A stretch of 64,000 bases of DNA from Candidatus Rokuibacteriota bacterium (lineage in GTDB: Bacteria; Methylomirabilota; Methylomirabilia; Rokubacteriales; CSP1-6), in assembly GCA_003221515.1 (NCBI GenBank), contig QHSI01000015.1:1-64000 (forward strand). The letters are read 5' to 3'. This document shows positions 28,109-39,159 of this stretch, one piece after another. The stretch's first letter is position 1; every line of letters begins with the position of its first letter. Below the pieces are notes generated by a model, which saw only the letters and a program-made list of their open reading frames with translations, had not been told where the DNA came from and searched no databases. The position numbers were made by a program, and so were the translations under genes.

Positions 28109-29128
28109 TTAGACGGCGATCCGCGCGCGCACGCGCGCGGCCTGGGCGGTGAGCGCGCGGTTGGAGAACGCCGTGAGTGCCGACTGCGCCAGCAGGGCGC
28201 GCACGGCCCCGCGCGAGATCTTGATGGGCGCGCCGGCGCCGAGCGGATTCGGATGCGCGGCGAGCTCGGCGAGCGTGGCGAGCCCGATCAGCAGCGGCCA
28301 CGCGCACGCCAGGCGCATGCGCCACTCGAGCTTGGGGATCGCGAGCGTGTAGCTCCATGCGACGTCGTAGTGTTCGAGCGCCAGCCCGAGCAGGCGGCGA
28401 TAGAGCGGCCGAGCGCGGCCGGCGCCCGTCGGCGCCAGCAGGTCGCGGGGGCCGAGACCCAGCGCCGCGAGCTCGCGGGCCGGGAGATAGCAGCGGCCGT
28501 GCGCGAGGTCGCCGGGGACGTCGCGCAAGACGTTAGTGAGCTGCAGCGCCTTGCCGAAGCTCACGCCCTGCTCGCTCATCTCGCGCAGCGCCCAGTCGCC
28601 GAGGCGGGGCCGATGCGCGACGTGGAGCACCGTCCAGAACGGGCCAACGCATCCGGCCACGAGATAGATGTAGTGGTCGAGCTCCTCGAGCGTCTCGATG
28701 GCCGCCAGTTCCGCGGCGTCCTCACCCGGGAAGCGCGTGAGGTCGAAGATCATCCCCGACATCAGCGTCGCCAGGACCGCTCGCACCTCGTGCTGGTCGG
28801 ACGGCGGGAGCGCCGCGACGCGCACGAGCGCTTCCGGTACGCGCTCGAGCAGGCGGCGCTCGGGGGCGGACGGTTGCTGCGGCGCGCAGGCGCGGGCCAG
28901 CGCGCCGACGTCGGCCGGCTCGCCGGCGCACGACTGCCGCAACGTCTCGAGGTGGCCGAGCCGCTCGGCGCGAACGACGAGCCGCGTGTCGGCGATCGTG
29001 TCGGCCGCGCGCGCCAGCAGGTACGCGAGCCCGATCGGCTCGCGCAGCCCGCTCGGGAGGACCGCGAGCGAGAGATAGAAGCTTCGGCTGACCTGCCGCA
29101 GGAGGTCGCCCAGCAGGTCCGAGGGCAT
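28109..29128 (-). CDS. squalene/phytoene synthase family protein, squalene-synthase-like
   Basis: A 339-residue head-to-head prenyl condensing enzyme, probably joining two farnesyl diphosphates to squalene. The substrate-binding phrase SRSFYLSL is at 14-21. The first Asp-rich motif is DTIAD at 43-47; the second is within NVLRDVPGD near residue 200, followed by GRCYLP. The size and motifs are closer to the single-enzyme squalene synthase than to HpnC/HpnD. The neighbourhood has no hopanoid cyclase. The ATG at 29128 follows the upstream gene by one base. Confidence 0.9.
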   Translation of the reverse strand: MPSDLLGDLLRQVSRSFYLSLAVLPSGLREPIGLAYLLARAADTIADTRLVVRAERLGHLETLRQSCAGEPADVGALARACAPQQPSAPERRLLERVPEALVRVAALPPSDQHEVRAVLATLMSGMIFDLTRFPGEDAAELAAIETLEELDHYIYLVAGCVGPFWTVLHVAHRPRLGDWALREMSEQGVSFGKALQLTNVLRDVPGDLAHGRCYLPARELAALGLGPRDLLAPTGAGRARPLYRRLLGLALEHYDVAWSYTLAIPKLEWRMRLACAWPLLIGLATLAELAAHPNPLGAGAPIKISRGAVRALLAQSALTAFSNRALTAQAARVRARIAV

Positions 29129-29129
29129 G

Positions 29130-29426
29130 TTACTCGTAGTCGAACGGTCGCTTCGGCGGGTCGGGCGAGTCCTTGGCCTTCTTCAGACCTTCCTGGAATT
29201 TGCGGTCGCGCAGCTTGCCCTTGTCGCCTTCGGCGCGGAGCTGCTCCTTGAAGCGCTCCTCGCGCTCGGCCGACCTCGACCGGAGCTTGTCGAAGGCCGC
29301 ACCCAGGTCGTCGACGGAGCGGGTCGGCGGCGGCGCTTCGTGCGCGATCACCGCGCGCAGCTCCGGGTCCAGCGTCAGCTTCGCCTTGCAGCAGGGGCAC
29401 TCGACCGTGAACGACGGCTCGGCCAT
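29130..29426 (-). CDS. small zinc-ribbon-like, charged protein
   Basis: A 98-residue cytoplasmic protein with a CPCC motif at about 10-13 (TVECPCCKAKL) and no second Cys pair. A long charged helical stretch and a Pro/Asp tail follow. Such short proteins occur beside many genes in high-GC phyla and their role is unknown. It is immediately upstream of the squalene synthase gene and probably co-transcribed with it. Confidence 0.7.
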   Translation of the reverse strand: MAEPSFTVECPCCKAKLTLDPELRAVIAHEAPPPTRSVDDLGAAFDKLRSRSAEREERFKEQLRAEGDKGKLRDRKFQEGLKKAKDSPDPPKRPFDYE

Positions 29427-29458
29427 GCCGTCAAGCTAGCAGCGCACCCCGGAGAGCG

Positions 29459-30307
29459 TCAAGGTACTTCTATCATTACTATGGCGCGTGGGGCGGCTGG
29501 GACGCGGCGGCGCCCGAAGACATCCGGCGCCTCTACGTCCTCAAGCAGCTCGCGTCACGTCAGCAGTGGGCGGGACGGGTCGTGCACGACGCGATCGAGA
29601 TGGCCTTCCACGTCTTCGTGGGCGGCCGCGACCTTCCGGTCGAGCCGTTCATCGCCGACGTCATCGAGCGGATGCGGGGTGACTGGCGCTCGTCCAAGGC
29701 CGGGCGCTACCGGGAGAGCCCCAAGACGGCGGCGCTGTTCGAGCACGAGTACGCCGTCGACCTGAAGCCCGAGGTGTGGCAGGCGATCTCGCGCAACGTC
29801 GCGACCTGCCTGCGCAACTTCTTCCGTCTCCCGCTGTTGACGGCGATCCGCAAGACGTCGGCGGATCACTGGTCGATCGAGCACTGGTCCAAGGTCTTCG
29901 AGTTCGAGGGCACGGCGGTGTGGGTCGCCCCCGACTTTGGATTTTGGACCGAGGAGGGACGGCTGGCGCTGGTGGACTGGAAGACCGGCGGCGCCAACCC
30001 GGACGGCGCCGCCTTCCAGCTGGGCTGCTACGCGCTCTACGCCGCCGAGGTGCTGGGGGTCGCGCCGTCGAAGGTCGATCTCTACGAGGCGAACCTGCGC
30101 GAGCCCGAGGTGACGCAGGTCCAGTGGAACGACGAGCGCCTCGATGCCATCAAGGAGCAGGTGCGGCTGTCGATCCGCTCCATGAAGGCGTACCTCGTCG
30201 ACCCGGCGGCCAACGCCGCGACGATCGCCGACTTCGAGAAGACCGAGGAGCTTCGCATCTGCCGCTGGTGCAATTTCCGGGTGGTGTGCCGCCCGGAGCT
30301 TACGTGA
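29459..30307 (+). pseudogene. PD-(D/E)XK nuclease family gene lacking its start
   Basis: The frame is open from about 29411, and the conserved block begins near 29459 (YFYHYYGAWGGWD, then APEDIRRLYVLKQL). The nuclease core follows (VVHDAIE; ALVDWKTGG with the catalytic Asp and Lys; a C-terminal CRWCNFRVVC pair). No ATG, GTG or TTG occurs in frame before GTG 29582, which would discard the conserved block. The first 15-20 residues and the promoter appear to be lost. If translated from 29582 a 241-residue fragment would result. Confidence 0.7.
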
Positions 30308-30309
30308 TC

Positions 30310-30392
30310 GGGGGGGAGTCGAGAGGGGGGGGGAGCCAACGCGTTCCGCGTGTTCGCGGGGGAGTCGAGAGGGGGGCGGAGCCCCCTTCTCC
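30310..30392 (+). repeat. two tandem GTCGA/G-run repeats
   Basis: Copy one (30310-30337) and copy two (30358-30392) both contain GGGGGAGTCGAGAGGGGGG. Copy two continues into CGGAGCCCCCTT, forming a strong G/C hairpin with a GGA loop. A related unit is at 8358-8384. The second copy ends just before the ribosome-binding site of the aldolase gene, so it would sit in that leader. Confidence 0.8.
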
Positions 30393-30406
30393 AAAAGGAG
30401 AGCGAC

Positions 30407-31198
30407 GTGAGAGAGAACACGCTGAGGGCGATCTGGGCGCGGGGCGAGGCGGTCGTGAACGGCTGGCTGTCGATCCCGAGCTCGTTTTCCGCCGAGATCA
30501 TGGCGCACCAGGGATTCGATTCGCTCACCGTGGACATGCAGCACGGCGTGATCGACTACCAGACCGCGGTGACGATGCTGCAGGCCATCTCGACGACGCC
30601 GGTCATCCCGCTGGCCCGCGTGCCGTGGAACGATCCGGCGCAGCTGATGAAGATCCTCGACGCCGGCGTCTACGGCGTCATCTGCCCGATGATCAACACG
30701 CGGGCTCAGGCCGAGACGCTCGTCGCCGCGTGCAAATACGCGCCGCGCGGGTATCGCAGCTGGGGCCCGGTGCGCGCGTCGATCTACGCCGGTACCGACT
30801 ACGGCGACCACGCCAACGACGACCTGATCGTGATGCCGATGATCGAGACCGCGGAGGCCGTGAAGAACATCGACGACATCCTCAAGGTGCCGGGGATCGA
30901 CGGCGTGTACGTCGGCCCGTCGGACCTCAGCCTGACGCTCGGCTGCAAGCCGCGCCTTGACCAGACCGACCCGCCGGTGGTGGAGGCGCAGCTGAAGATC
31001 GTCGAGGCGTGCAAGCGCCACGGCGTCGCGGCCGGCATCCACAACGGGACCGCGGCTTACGCGCTGAAGATGATCGAGGCGGGCTACCAGTTCGTCACGC
31101 TCGCGAGCGAGAGCCGGTTCATGGCGGCCAAGGCGGCCGAGGAGGTCGCGGCGGTGCGCAAGACCGGCGTGAAGGCCGGCAAGCTGCCCGCGTACTAG
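30407..31198 (+). CDS. HpcH/HpaI-family class II aldolase
   Basis: A 263-residue TIM-barrel aldolase that cleaves or forms 2-keto-3-deoxy acids with a divalent metal. Family landmarks are GWLSIPSSFSAEI, DMQHGVIDY (catalytic His region), the metal-site Glu in MPMIETAEAV, and the metal-site Asp in YVGPSDLSLTLG. The GTG at 30407 follows AGGAG by six bases, whereas the upstream in-frame ATG at 30350 would translate the repeat. The specific substrate cannot be told. Confidence 0.9.
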   Translation: MRENTLRAIWARGEAVVNGWLSIPSSFSAEIMAHQGFDSLTVDMQHGVIDYQTAVTMLQAISTTPVIPLARVPWNDPAQLMKILDAGVYGVICPMINTRAQAETLVAACKYAPRGYRSWGPVRASIYAGTDYGDHANDDLIVMPMIETAEAVKNIDDILKVPGIDGVYVGPSDLSLTLGCKPRLDQTDPPVVEAQLKIVEACKRHGVAAGIHNGTAAYALKMIEAGYQFVTLASESRFMAAKAAEEVAAVRKTGVKAGKLPAY

Positions 31199-31612
31199 AT
31201 GGGCCTCGACGAGGCCCGCGTCCAGAGCTTTCTCGCCACGAGGGACGTCGTCGTGCTGGCGACCGTGCAGGCCACCGGCGCGCCGCTGGCGATGCCGATG
31301 TGGTTCCTGCACGAGCCGGCGGCCCTGACCATGATCAGCGTCGGCGACACGCAGAAGGTCCGCAACATCCGCCGCGACCGGCGCGTGTGCGTGGTGGCCG
31401 AGGCCGTCGGCGCCGGCGGCGAGATCCGCGGCGTGACCGTCCAGGGGCGGGCCGAGCTCCTGGCCGACGGCCCGGAGCGGCGCGCGCTCATCGGGCGCTT
31501 CCACGAGAAGTATCGCGGCCTCGAGCGGCTTTGGGCCGGGAAGGCCATGCCGGCCAACCGGGTGATGTTCCGAATCGTCCCCTCGCGCGTACGCAGCTGG
31601 GGGCTCGGATGA
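31199..31612 (+). CDS. pyridoxamine-5'-phosphate-oxidase-fold flavin/F420-binding protein
   Basis: A 137-residue split-barrel protein. The start (VVVLATVQATGAPLAMPMWF) and the central KVRNIRRDRRVCVV are typical of PPOX-family proteins that bind FMN or F420. The latter stretch fits the phosphate-binding Arg/Lys cluster. The ATG follows the aldolase stop with no gap, so the two are co-translated. Which cofactor it uses is undecided. Confidence 0.87.
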   Translation: MGLDEARVQSFLATRDVVVLATVQATGAPLAMPMWFLHEPAALTMISVGDTQKVRNIRRDRRVCVVAEAVGAGGEIRGVTVQGRAELLADGPERRALIGRFHEKYRGLERLWAGKAMPANRVMFRIVPSRVRSWGLG

Positions 31613-31626
31613 GCGTCCGCTAGCGC

Positions 31627-32259
31627 GTGGCCGCCCACGACGGGACGTTCGGCGAGGGGCTCAAGGCGCGAGTGAAGGCGAACCTCGCCGGGTTCACCCG
31701 GCAAGCGATCGCCCCCGACGGTCGCCGTCCGGCGGCCGTGGCGGCGGTGCTGCTCCCCGACGATGACGGGCGCGCGTGCTTCCTGCTCACCCGGCGCACC
31801 GCGACCCTGCGTGCCCACGCCCGCCAGTGGGCGCTGCCCGGCGGCCGAATCGATGCCGGCGAAAGCTCCGAAGAGGCGGCGCTCCGCGAGCTGCGAGAGG
31901 AGGTCGGCCTGGCGGTGGACGCGTCGGCGGTGCTGGGGCTCCTGGACGACTACGGCACGCGCTCGGGGTTCATCATCACGCCGGTCGTCGTCTGGGCTGG
32001 TGAGCGGATCGAGCTGGCGCCCAATCCGGCCGAAGTCGCGCACGTCTACCGGGTGCCGCTGGCCGACCTCGACAAGCCCGACGTCCCGCGTCTGATCTCG
32101 ATCCCCGAGAGTGATCGCCCGGTGATCCAGGTGCCGCTGCTCTCGTCGCTGATCCACGCGCCGACCGCCGCCGTGCTTTACCAGATGCGCGAGGTCGTCG
32201 TCCACGGCCGGTCCACGCGGGTCGCCCACTTCGAGCAGCCTACCTGGGCCTGGAAGTAA
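31627..32259 (+). CDS. NUDIX hydrolase, CoA-pyrophosphatase-like
   Basis: A 210-residue NUDIX enzyme with a complete box GGRIDAGESSEEAALRELREE-type signature at about residues 76-98. The preceding LLTRRTATLRAHARQWALPG matches the LLTxRs/pattern of CoA pyrophosphatases. It should hydrolyse a nucleoside diphosphate derivative to two phosphates. The GTG at 31627 lies 14 bases after the PPOX stop. Unlike the remnant at 24642 this NUDIX gene is intact. Confidence 0.9.
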   Translation: MAAHDGTFGEGLKARVKANLAGFTRQAIAPDGRRPAAVAAVLLPDDDGRACFLLTRRTATLRAHARQWALPGGRIDAGESSEEAALRELREEVGLAVDASAVLGLLDDYGTRSGFIITPVVVWAGERIELAPNPAEVAHVYRVPLADLDKPDVPRLISIPESDRPVIQVPLLSSLIHAPTAAVLYQMREVVVHGRSTRVAHFEQPTWAWK

Positions 32260-32364
32260 CCGGCCGTTCAGGATAATCTCGCCAGACGCGGGGCCGGACC
32301 GTGCGACCGGTAGGACACGGTGAGTCGAGCCCCGAGGGAGGTTCGGGCATGCGAAGCCGGCTAG

Positions 32365-32370
32365 TACAAT
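32365..32370 (+). promoter_or_regulatory. -10 element for a probably leaderless transcript
   Basis: TACAAT lies four bases before the ATG at 32375, too close for a leader with a ribosome-binding site, and none is visible. A weak -35 (TTCGGG, 32342-32347) is 17 bases upstream. The same hexamer precedes the GTG at 58724 by six bases. Confidence 0.3.
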
Positions 32371-32374
32371 AACC

Positions 32375-33274
32375 ATGTTCACGATCATCGACAACGGACG
32401 CGCCAGCCCGGTGGACGAGCGCGCCGGGACGGACCTCGCGAAGCGAGCCGAGGCCGCCGGGCGCCCGGTGGCCATCGATCCGGTCGAGCGCGTCGCGTAC
32501 CTCGGCGTCACCGCGTCCGACCGGGCCAGGGCGCTCTCCTCGCTCGAGGCCCCCGACTTCACGCTGCCCGACCTCGACGGTCGCCTGCACTCGCTCTCCC
32601 AGCACCGGGGACGCAAGGTGCTCCTCGTCGCGTACGCATCGTGGTGAGGGTGCCGTCTCGACCTGCCGGTCTGGCAGGGGGTCTACGAGGAGCTGCGAAG
32701 CCACGGCTTCACCGTGATCACCGTGGCGCTCGACCGATCGGACGACGACGCGCGTCCGTGGATCGAGACGGCGAAGCCCACTCATCCCTCGCTGATCGAC
32801 ACCCGACACGTCCTGGCCGACCTCTACAACATCGTGAACGTGCCGACGATCCTCTGGATCGACGAGGTGGGGCGGATGGTCCGCCCGAACGACGTCGCCT
32901 TCGGCACCGACACCTTCAAGCACATCACCGGGCTCGAGGCCGCGCGGCACCTCGCGGCGCTCCGCGCCTGGGTTCGAGGCGAGGCGCCAGCGCTGCCGGA
33001 GGCACGGGTTCGCACGCTCCAGTCGCTGCCGACCGAGGCGGACCAGCAGGCGCGCGCGGAGTTCGGGCTCGGCGAGTGGCTGTCCGCCAACGGCCGCCGG
33101 GAGGCGGCCGTGCGCCACTTCACGCGAGCCGGCGAGCTGGCGCCGCACGACTTCACGATCCGGCGCGGTACGATGCCGATGCGCGGGGTCGACCCGATGG
33201 GTCCGGAGTTCCGCGCGATGCTGGGAGAGTGGGTCAAGGCAGGTAACCCGTACTATCGACCTTTACCGGAGTGA
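32375..33274 (+). CDS. thioredoxin-like selenoprotein (in-frame UGA read as selenocysteine)
   Basis: Reading through TGA at 32645-32647 joins two halves of one 299-residue redoxin/TlpA-like protein. Before it comes APDFTLPDLDGRLHSL, then LLVAYASW. After it comes GCRLDLPVWQ, then VITVALDRS and VPTILWIDEVG, all standard AhpC/TlpA-fold elements in one unbroken frame. The UGA (codon 91) falls where Cys homologues have the catalytic Cys (ASW-C-GCR), giving a U-x-C site. The C terminus has a TPR-like helical pair. A hairpin with a GGTCT loop lies just downstream. No selA/B/C/D genes are in the window, so selenocysteine use remains to be shown. Confidence 0.82.
32645..32683 (+). promoter_or_regulatory. 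UGA codon with bacterial SECIS-like hairpin
   Basis: After TGA (32645-32647), GACCTGCC (32660-32667) and GGCAG plus GTC (32673-32677, 32681-32683) pair around a five-base loop GGTCT (32668-32672). A small G bulge sits in the 3' arm. The loop begins 20 bases after the UGA. The apical GGUCU matches the loop of the E. coli fdhF SECIS bound by SelB. Confidence 0.75.
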
Positions 33275-33276
33275 CC

Positions 33277-34269
33277 ATGGGAATGCTCAGTGGAAAGAAC
33301 GCGCTGGTGACGGGGGCGGGGCGAGGCATCGGCCGCGGGATCGCGATCGCGCTGGCCGCGGCAGGGGCGAAGGTCGTGGTCAACGACCTCGGCGCCTCGT
33401 TGAGCGGTGAGGGCGTCGAGAACAAGCCCGCCCAGATGGTGGTCGACGAGATCGTCAGGGCCGGGGGCGCCGCGAAGCCCAACTACGGATCGGTGGCGGA
33501 TTTCACGCAGGCGGCCGCGATGGTCCAGCAGGTCATCGACGCGTGGGGCCGGATCGACATCGTCGTGCACGTCGCCGGCATCCTGCGCGACCGGATGATC
33601 TTCAACATGACCGAGGACGAGTGGGACGCGGTGATGAACGTCCACCTCAAGGGCATGTTCAACGTGGTGCGGGCTGCGTCGGTCTCGATGCGCGAGCAGA
33701 AGGGCGGCCGCATCATCAGCATGTCGTCGGTGTCCGCGCTCGGCGCGCCCGGCCAGCCGAACTACGCCGCGGCGAAGGCCGGCATCATCGGGCTCACCTG
33801 GTCCACCGCCAACGCGATGGCCAAGTACGGCGTGACCGTGAACGCGATCATGCCGAGCGGCGCCACCCGCATGATCGACTCGACGCCGCGCGGCCGGCAG
33901 GTCTTCGAGTCGACCGGCAAGTGGCCGAGCGAGCTGGCGGTCGGGACGGACCGTGACCCCGACAACGTCGCGCCCATCGTCGTCTATCTGTCGAGCGACG
34001 CCGCCGCCAACGTGAACGGCCAGGTGTTCCACGCGCGGGGCTACGGCTACACCCTGCTGGAGCAGCCCCACGCCGTGCGGCACATCAAGGCCGGCCGCCG
34101 CTGGGATCCCGAGGAGCTGGTGAAACTCTTCCCCGAGACGCTCGGCGGAAATCTCAAGGTGCCGCCCAGCATCGAGTTCGCGCAGAAGCTCGATGAGCGT
34201 CCCGCCGACGAGTGGCGCGACCTGGGCGGCGGCCGGCGGTTCTGGAAGTCCCGGTACGAGGAGCCTTGA
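33277..34269 (+). CDS. short-chain dehydrogenase/reductase (HSD17B4-like)
   Basis: A 330-residue NAD(P) oxidoreductase. The nucleotide motif TGAGRGIGRG lies near the N terminus, followed by VVVNDLGASLSGEG as in 3-hydroxyacyl-CoA dehydrogenases of the peroxisomal multifunctional type. Catalytic residues are Ser in MSSVSALG and Tyr/Lys in YAAAKAG. It is longer than the usual 250 residues, with a 70-residue C-terminal extension. The ATG at 33277 is preceded by GGAG; GTG 33271 is also in frame. The stop overlaps the phosphatase gene (TTGA). Confidence 0.92.
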   Translation: MGMLSGKNALVTGAGRGIGRGIAIALAAAGAKVVVNDLGASLSGEGVENKPAQMVVDEIVRAGGAAKPNYGSVADFTQAAAMVQQVIDAWGRIDIVVHVAGILRDRMIFNMTEDEWDAVMNVHLKGMFNVVRAASVSMREQKGGRIISMSSVSALGAPGQPNYAAAKAGIIGLTWSTANAMAKYGVTVNAIMPSGATRMIDSTPRGRQVFESTGKWPSELAVGTDRDPDNVAPIVVYLSSDAAANVNGQVFHARGYGYTLLEQPHAVRHIKAGRRWDPEELVKLFPETLGGNLKVPPSIEFAQKLDERPADEWRDLGGGRRFWKSRYEEP

Positions 34270-34748
34270 AACACGTCCTCATGGTCTGCCACGCCAACAC
34301 CGCCCGGAGCGTGATGGCCCAGCTGATGCTGGAGCGTATGCTGGTGGAGCGTGGCGCCAACGGCGCGATACGAGTGAGCTCGGGCGGGATCGCCAACTAT
34401 GCGCGCGACGGCATGATCGCCTCGCTCGACGCGCGCCTGGCGCTTCGCGACGAGGGCATCCACCTCGGCGAAGCGGATTTCGCCTCGACGGACCTCAGAC
34501 GGCACCGCCACCTCCTCGCCCAGGCGGACCTGATCCTGACGATGACGGCGCTCCAGAAGCAGATGCTCGGCGCCTACGCCGAGACGAGCGACCGGCTGGT
34601 CTTCACGCTACGGGAGTTCAGCGGCGAGGACGGCGACATCGAGGATCCGGCCACGCAGGGCGAGGATGTGTTCCGCGCGTGCCGCGACGAGATCAAGCGC
34701 TGCCTCGAGAAATCCATGGAACGCCTGCTGGCCATCCTGTCCGGATGA
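34266..34748 (+). CDS. low-molecular-weight protein phosphatase, Thr-type (arginine-phosphatase-like)
   Basis: A 160-residue LMW-PTP-fold enzyme. The phosphate loop is Cys8-His-Ala-Asn-Thr-Ala-Arg14-Ser, a complete CX5R site. The general acid Asp is in IEDPATQG. Tyrosine phosphatases usually have Ile where this protein has Thr; Thr at that place is the feature of phosphoarginine phosphatases such as YwlE. Arg-phosphatase activity is therefore possible, but no McsB kinase is seen. The TTG at 34266 overlaps the SDR stop; the longer upstream reading is a shadow. Confidence 0.88.
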   Translation: MKHVLMVCHANTARSVMAQLMLERMLVERGANGAIRVSSGGIANYARDGMIASLDARLALRDEGIHLGEADFASTDLRRHRHLLAQADLILTMTALQKQMLGAYAETSDRLVFTLREFSGEDGDIEDPATQGEDVFRACRDEIKRCLEKSMERLLAILSG

Positions 34749-34772
34749 CGCGGTGGACGCCGTGACGCTCGC

Positions 34773-37672
<2,900 letters not shown>

Positions 37673-37688
<16 letters not shown>

Positions 37689-38056
37689 TCCTGATCGTCG
37701 AGGACAACGACAAGAACCTCAAGCTGGTGCGCGACGTGCTCCAGCACCAGGGCTACCAGACGATCGAGGCGGGCACGGGTGAGGACGGCGTGCGGCTCGC
37801 GCGGGAGCGCCACCCAGCCCTGGTGCTGATGGACATCCAGCTGCCGGGCATCGACGGTATCGAGGCCTTGGGCCAGCTCCGCGCCGATCCGGCGACGCGC
37901 GCGATCCCGGTGATGGCCGTCACCGCGTCGGTGATGGCCCACGACCGGAAGAAGGTCATGGGCGCCGGATTCGACGGCTACCAGACGAAGCCCATCCGGG
38001 TGAGGGACTTCATCGAGGCGGTACGCGAGACGCTCGACCGCCGGGCCGGAGCCTAG
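37673..38056 (+). CDS. single-domain response regulator (DivK/CheY-like)
   Basis: A 127-residue receiver with the acidic pocket Glu10-Asp11, phospho-acceptor Asp54 (LVLMDIQLPG), the Thr switch residue in AVTASV, and Lys in YQTKPI. With no output domain it probably relays phosphate or binds a partner protein. It overlaps the kinase gene, so the kinase is its likely phosphodonor. Confidence 0.95.
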
Positions 38057-38064
38057 CCGCGACT

Positions 38065-39156
38065 ATGGCCGAGAAGATCCTGGTGGTCGACGACACGCCC
38101 GTCAACGTGAAGCTGCTCGCCGACTTGCTGACGGTAAAGGGCTACGCCGTGGTCACCGCGGCGAGCGGGGCGGAGGCCCTGGCGGCGGTGGAGAAGGATC
38201 AGCCCGACCTCGTGCTGCTCGACGTCATGATGCCCGGCATGTCCGGCTACGACGTATGCCGGAAGATCCGCGCGAACGTCGCCACCGCGATGCTCCCGGT
38301 CGTCATGGTGACGGCGCTCGATCCCGTCCAGGAGCGCGTGAAGGGCATCGACGCGGGCGCCGACGACTTCCTGAGCAAGCCCATCAACCAGCCCGAGCTG
38401 CTGGCGCGCGTGAAGTCGCTGCTGCGGATCAAGCTGCTGCACGACGAGCTGGCCGAGTGGAGCCGCACGCTCGAGCAGCGGGTCGAGCAGCAGCTGGCCC
38501 AGCTCGACCGCCTCGAGCGGCTCAAGCGCTTCTTCTCGCCCCAGCTGGCCGAGCTGATCGTGAGCGGCGACGCCGAGGATCCGCTCAAGAGCCACCGGCG
38601 CGAGATCGTGGTGGTCTTCCTCGACCTGCGAGGCTTCACCGCTTTCGCCGAGACCTCCGAGCCCGAGGAAGTCATGGGCGTGCTGCGCGAGTACCACGTC
38701 GCGATGGGACGGGCCATCGTGGAGCACGAGGGGACGCTCGAGCGGTTCACCGGCGACGGGATGATGATCTTCTTCAACGATCCGGTGCCGGTGCCCGACG
38801 CCGCCGAGCGCGCGGTGCGCATGGCGCTGGCGATGCGCGCGCGCGTCGACGAGCTGCTCGTGCGGTGGCGCAAGCGCGGCTACGACCTCGACTTCGGCGT
38901 GGGCATCGCCCAGGGCTACGCGACGATCGGCGCGATCGGCTTCGAGGGCCGCATGGACTACGGCGCGATCGGCACCGTGACCAACATGGCGGCGCGCCTC
39001 TGCGGCGAGGCCCAGCCCCGCCAGATCCTCGTCTCGCAGCGCGTGCTCGGCGCGGTGGAGGCGCTGGTCGAGGCGGAAGAGCTGGGCGGCCTCACGCTCA
39101 AGGGGTTCTCCAAGCCTGTCCCCGCGTTCAACCTGCTCCGACTCCGAGCGGACTGA
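38065..39156 (+). CDS. response regulator fused to a class III nucleotidyl cyclase
   Basis: A 363-residue protein: receiver with Asp9-Asp10 and phospho-acceptor Asp53 (LLDVMMPG), a coiled-coil linker (about 122-160), then a class III cyclase domain (about 180-345). Both metal Asp residues are present, Asp187 (FLDLRGF) and Asp231 (FTGDGMM). The transition-state region TNMAARL is recognisable. Phosphorylation by the upstream kinase would control cAMP (or cGMP) production; the base specificity is not clear. Confidence 0.94.
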   Translation: MAEKILVVDDTPVNVKLLADLLTVKGYAVVTAASGAEALAAVEKDQPDLVLLDVMMPGMSGYDVCRKIRANVATAMLPVVMVTALDPVQERVKGIDAGADDFLSKPINQPELLARVKSLLRIKLLHDELAEWSRTLEQRVEQQLAQLDRLERLKRFFSPQLAELIVSGDAEDPLKSHRREIVVVFLDLRGFTAFAETSEPEEVMGVLREYHVAMGRAIVEHEGTLERFTGDGMMIFFNDPVPVPDAAERAVRMALAMRARVDELLVRWRKRGYDLDFGVGIAQGYATIGAIGFEGRMDYGAIGTVTNMAARLCGEAQPRQILVSQRVLGAVEALVEAEELGGLTLKGFSKPVPAFNLLRLRAD

Positions 39157-39159
39157 ACC

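Noticed and set aside
30308-30406. CRISPR-like repeats
   Set aside because: Only two G-rich copies, with no regular spacers and no cas genes.
32641-33246. Separate gene starting after the TGA at 32645
   Set aside because: That frame is not the one carrying redoxin motifs; the motif-bearing frame is continuous with the upstream half through the TGA.
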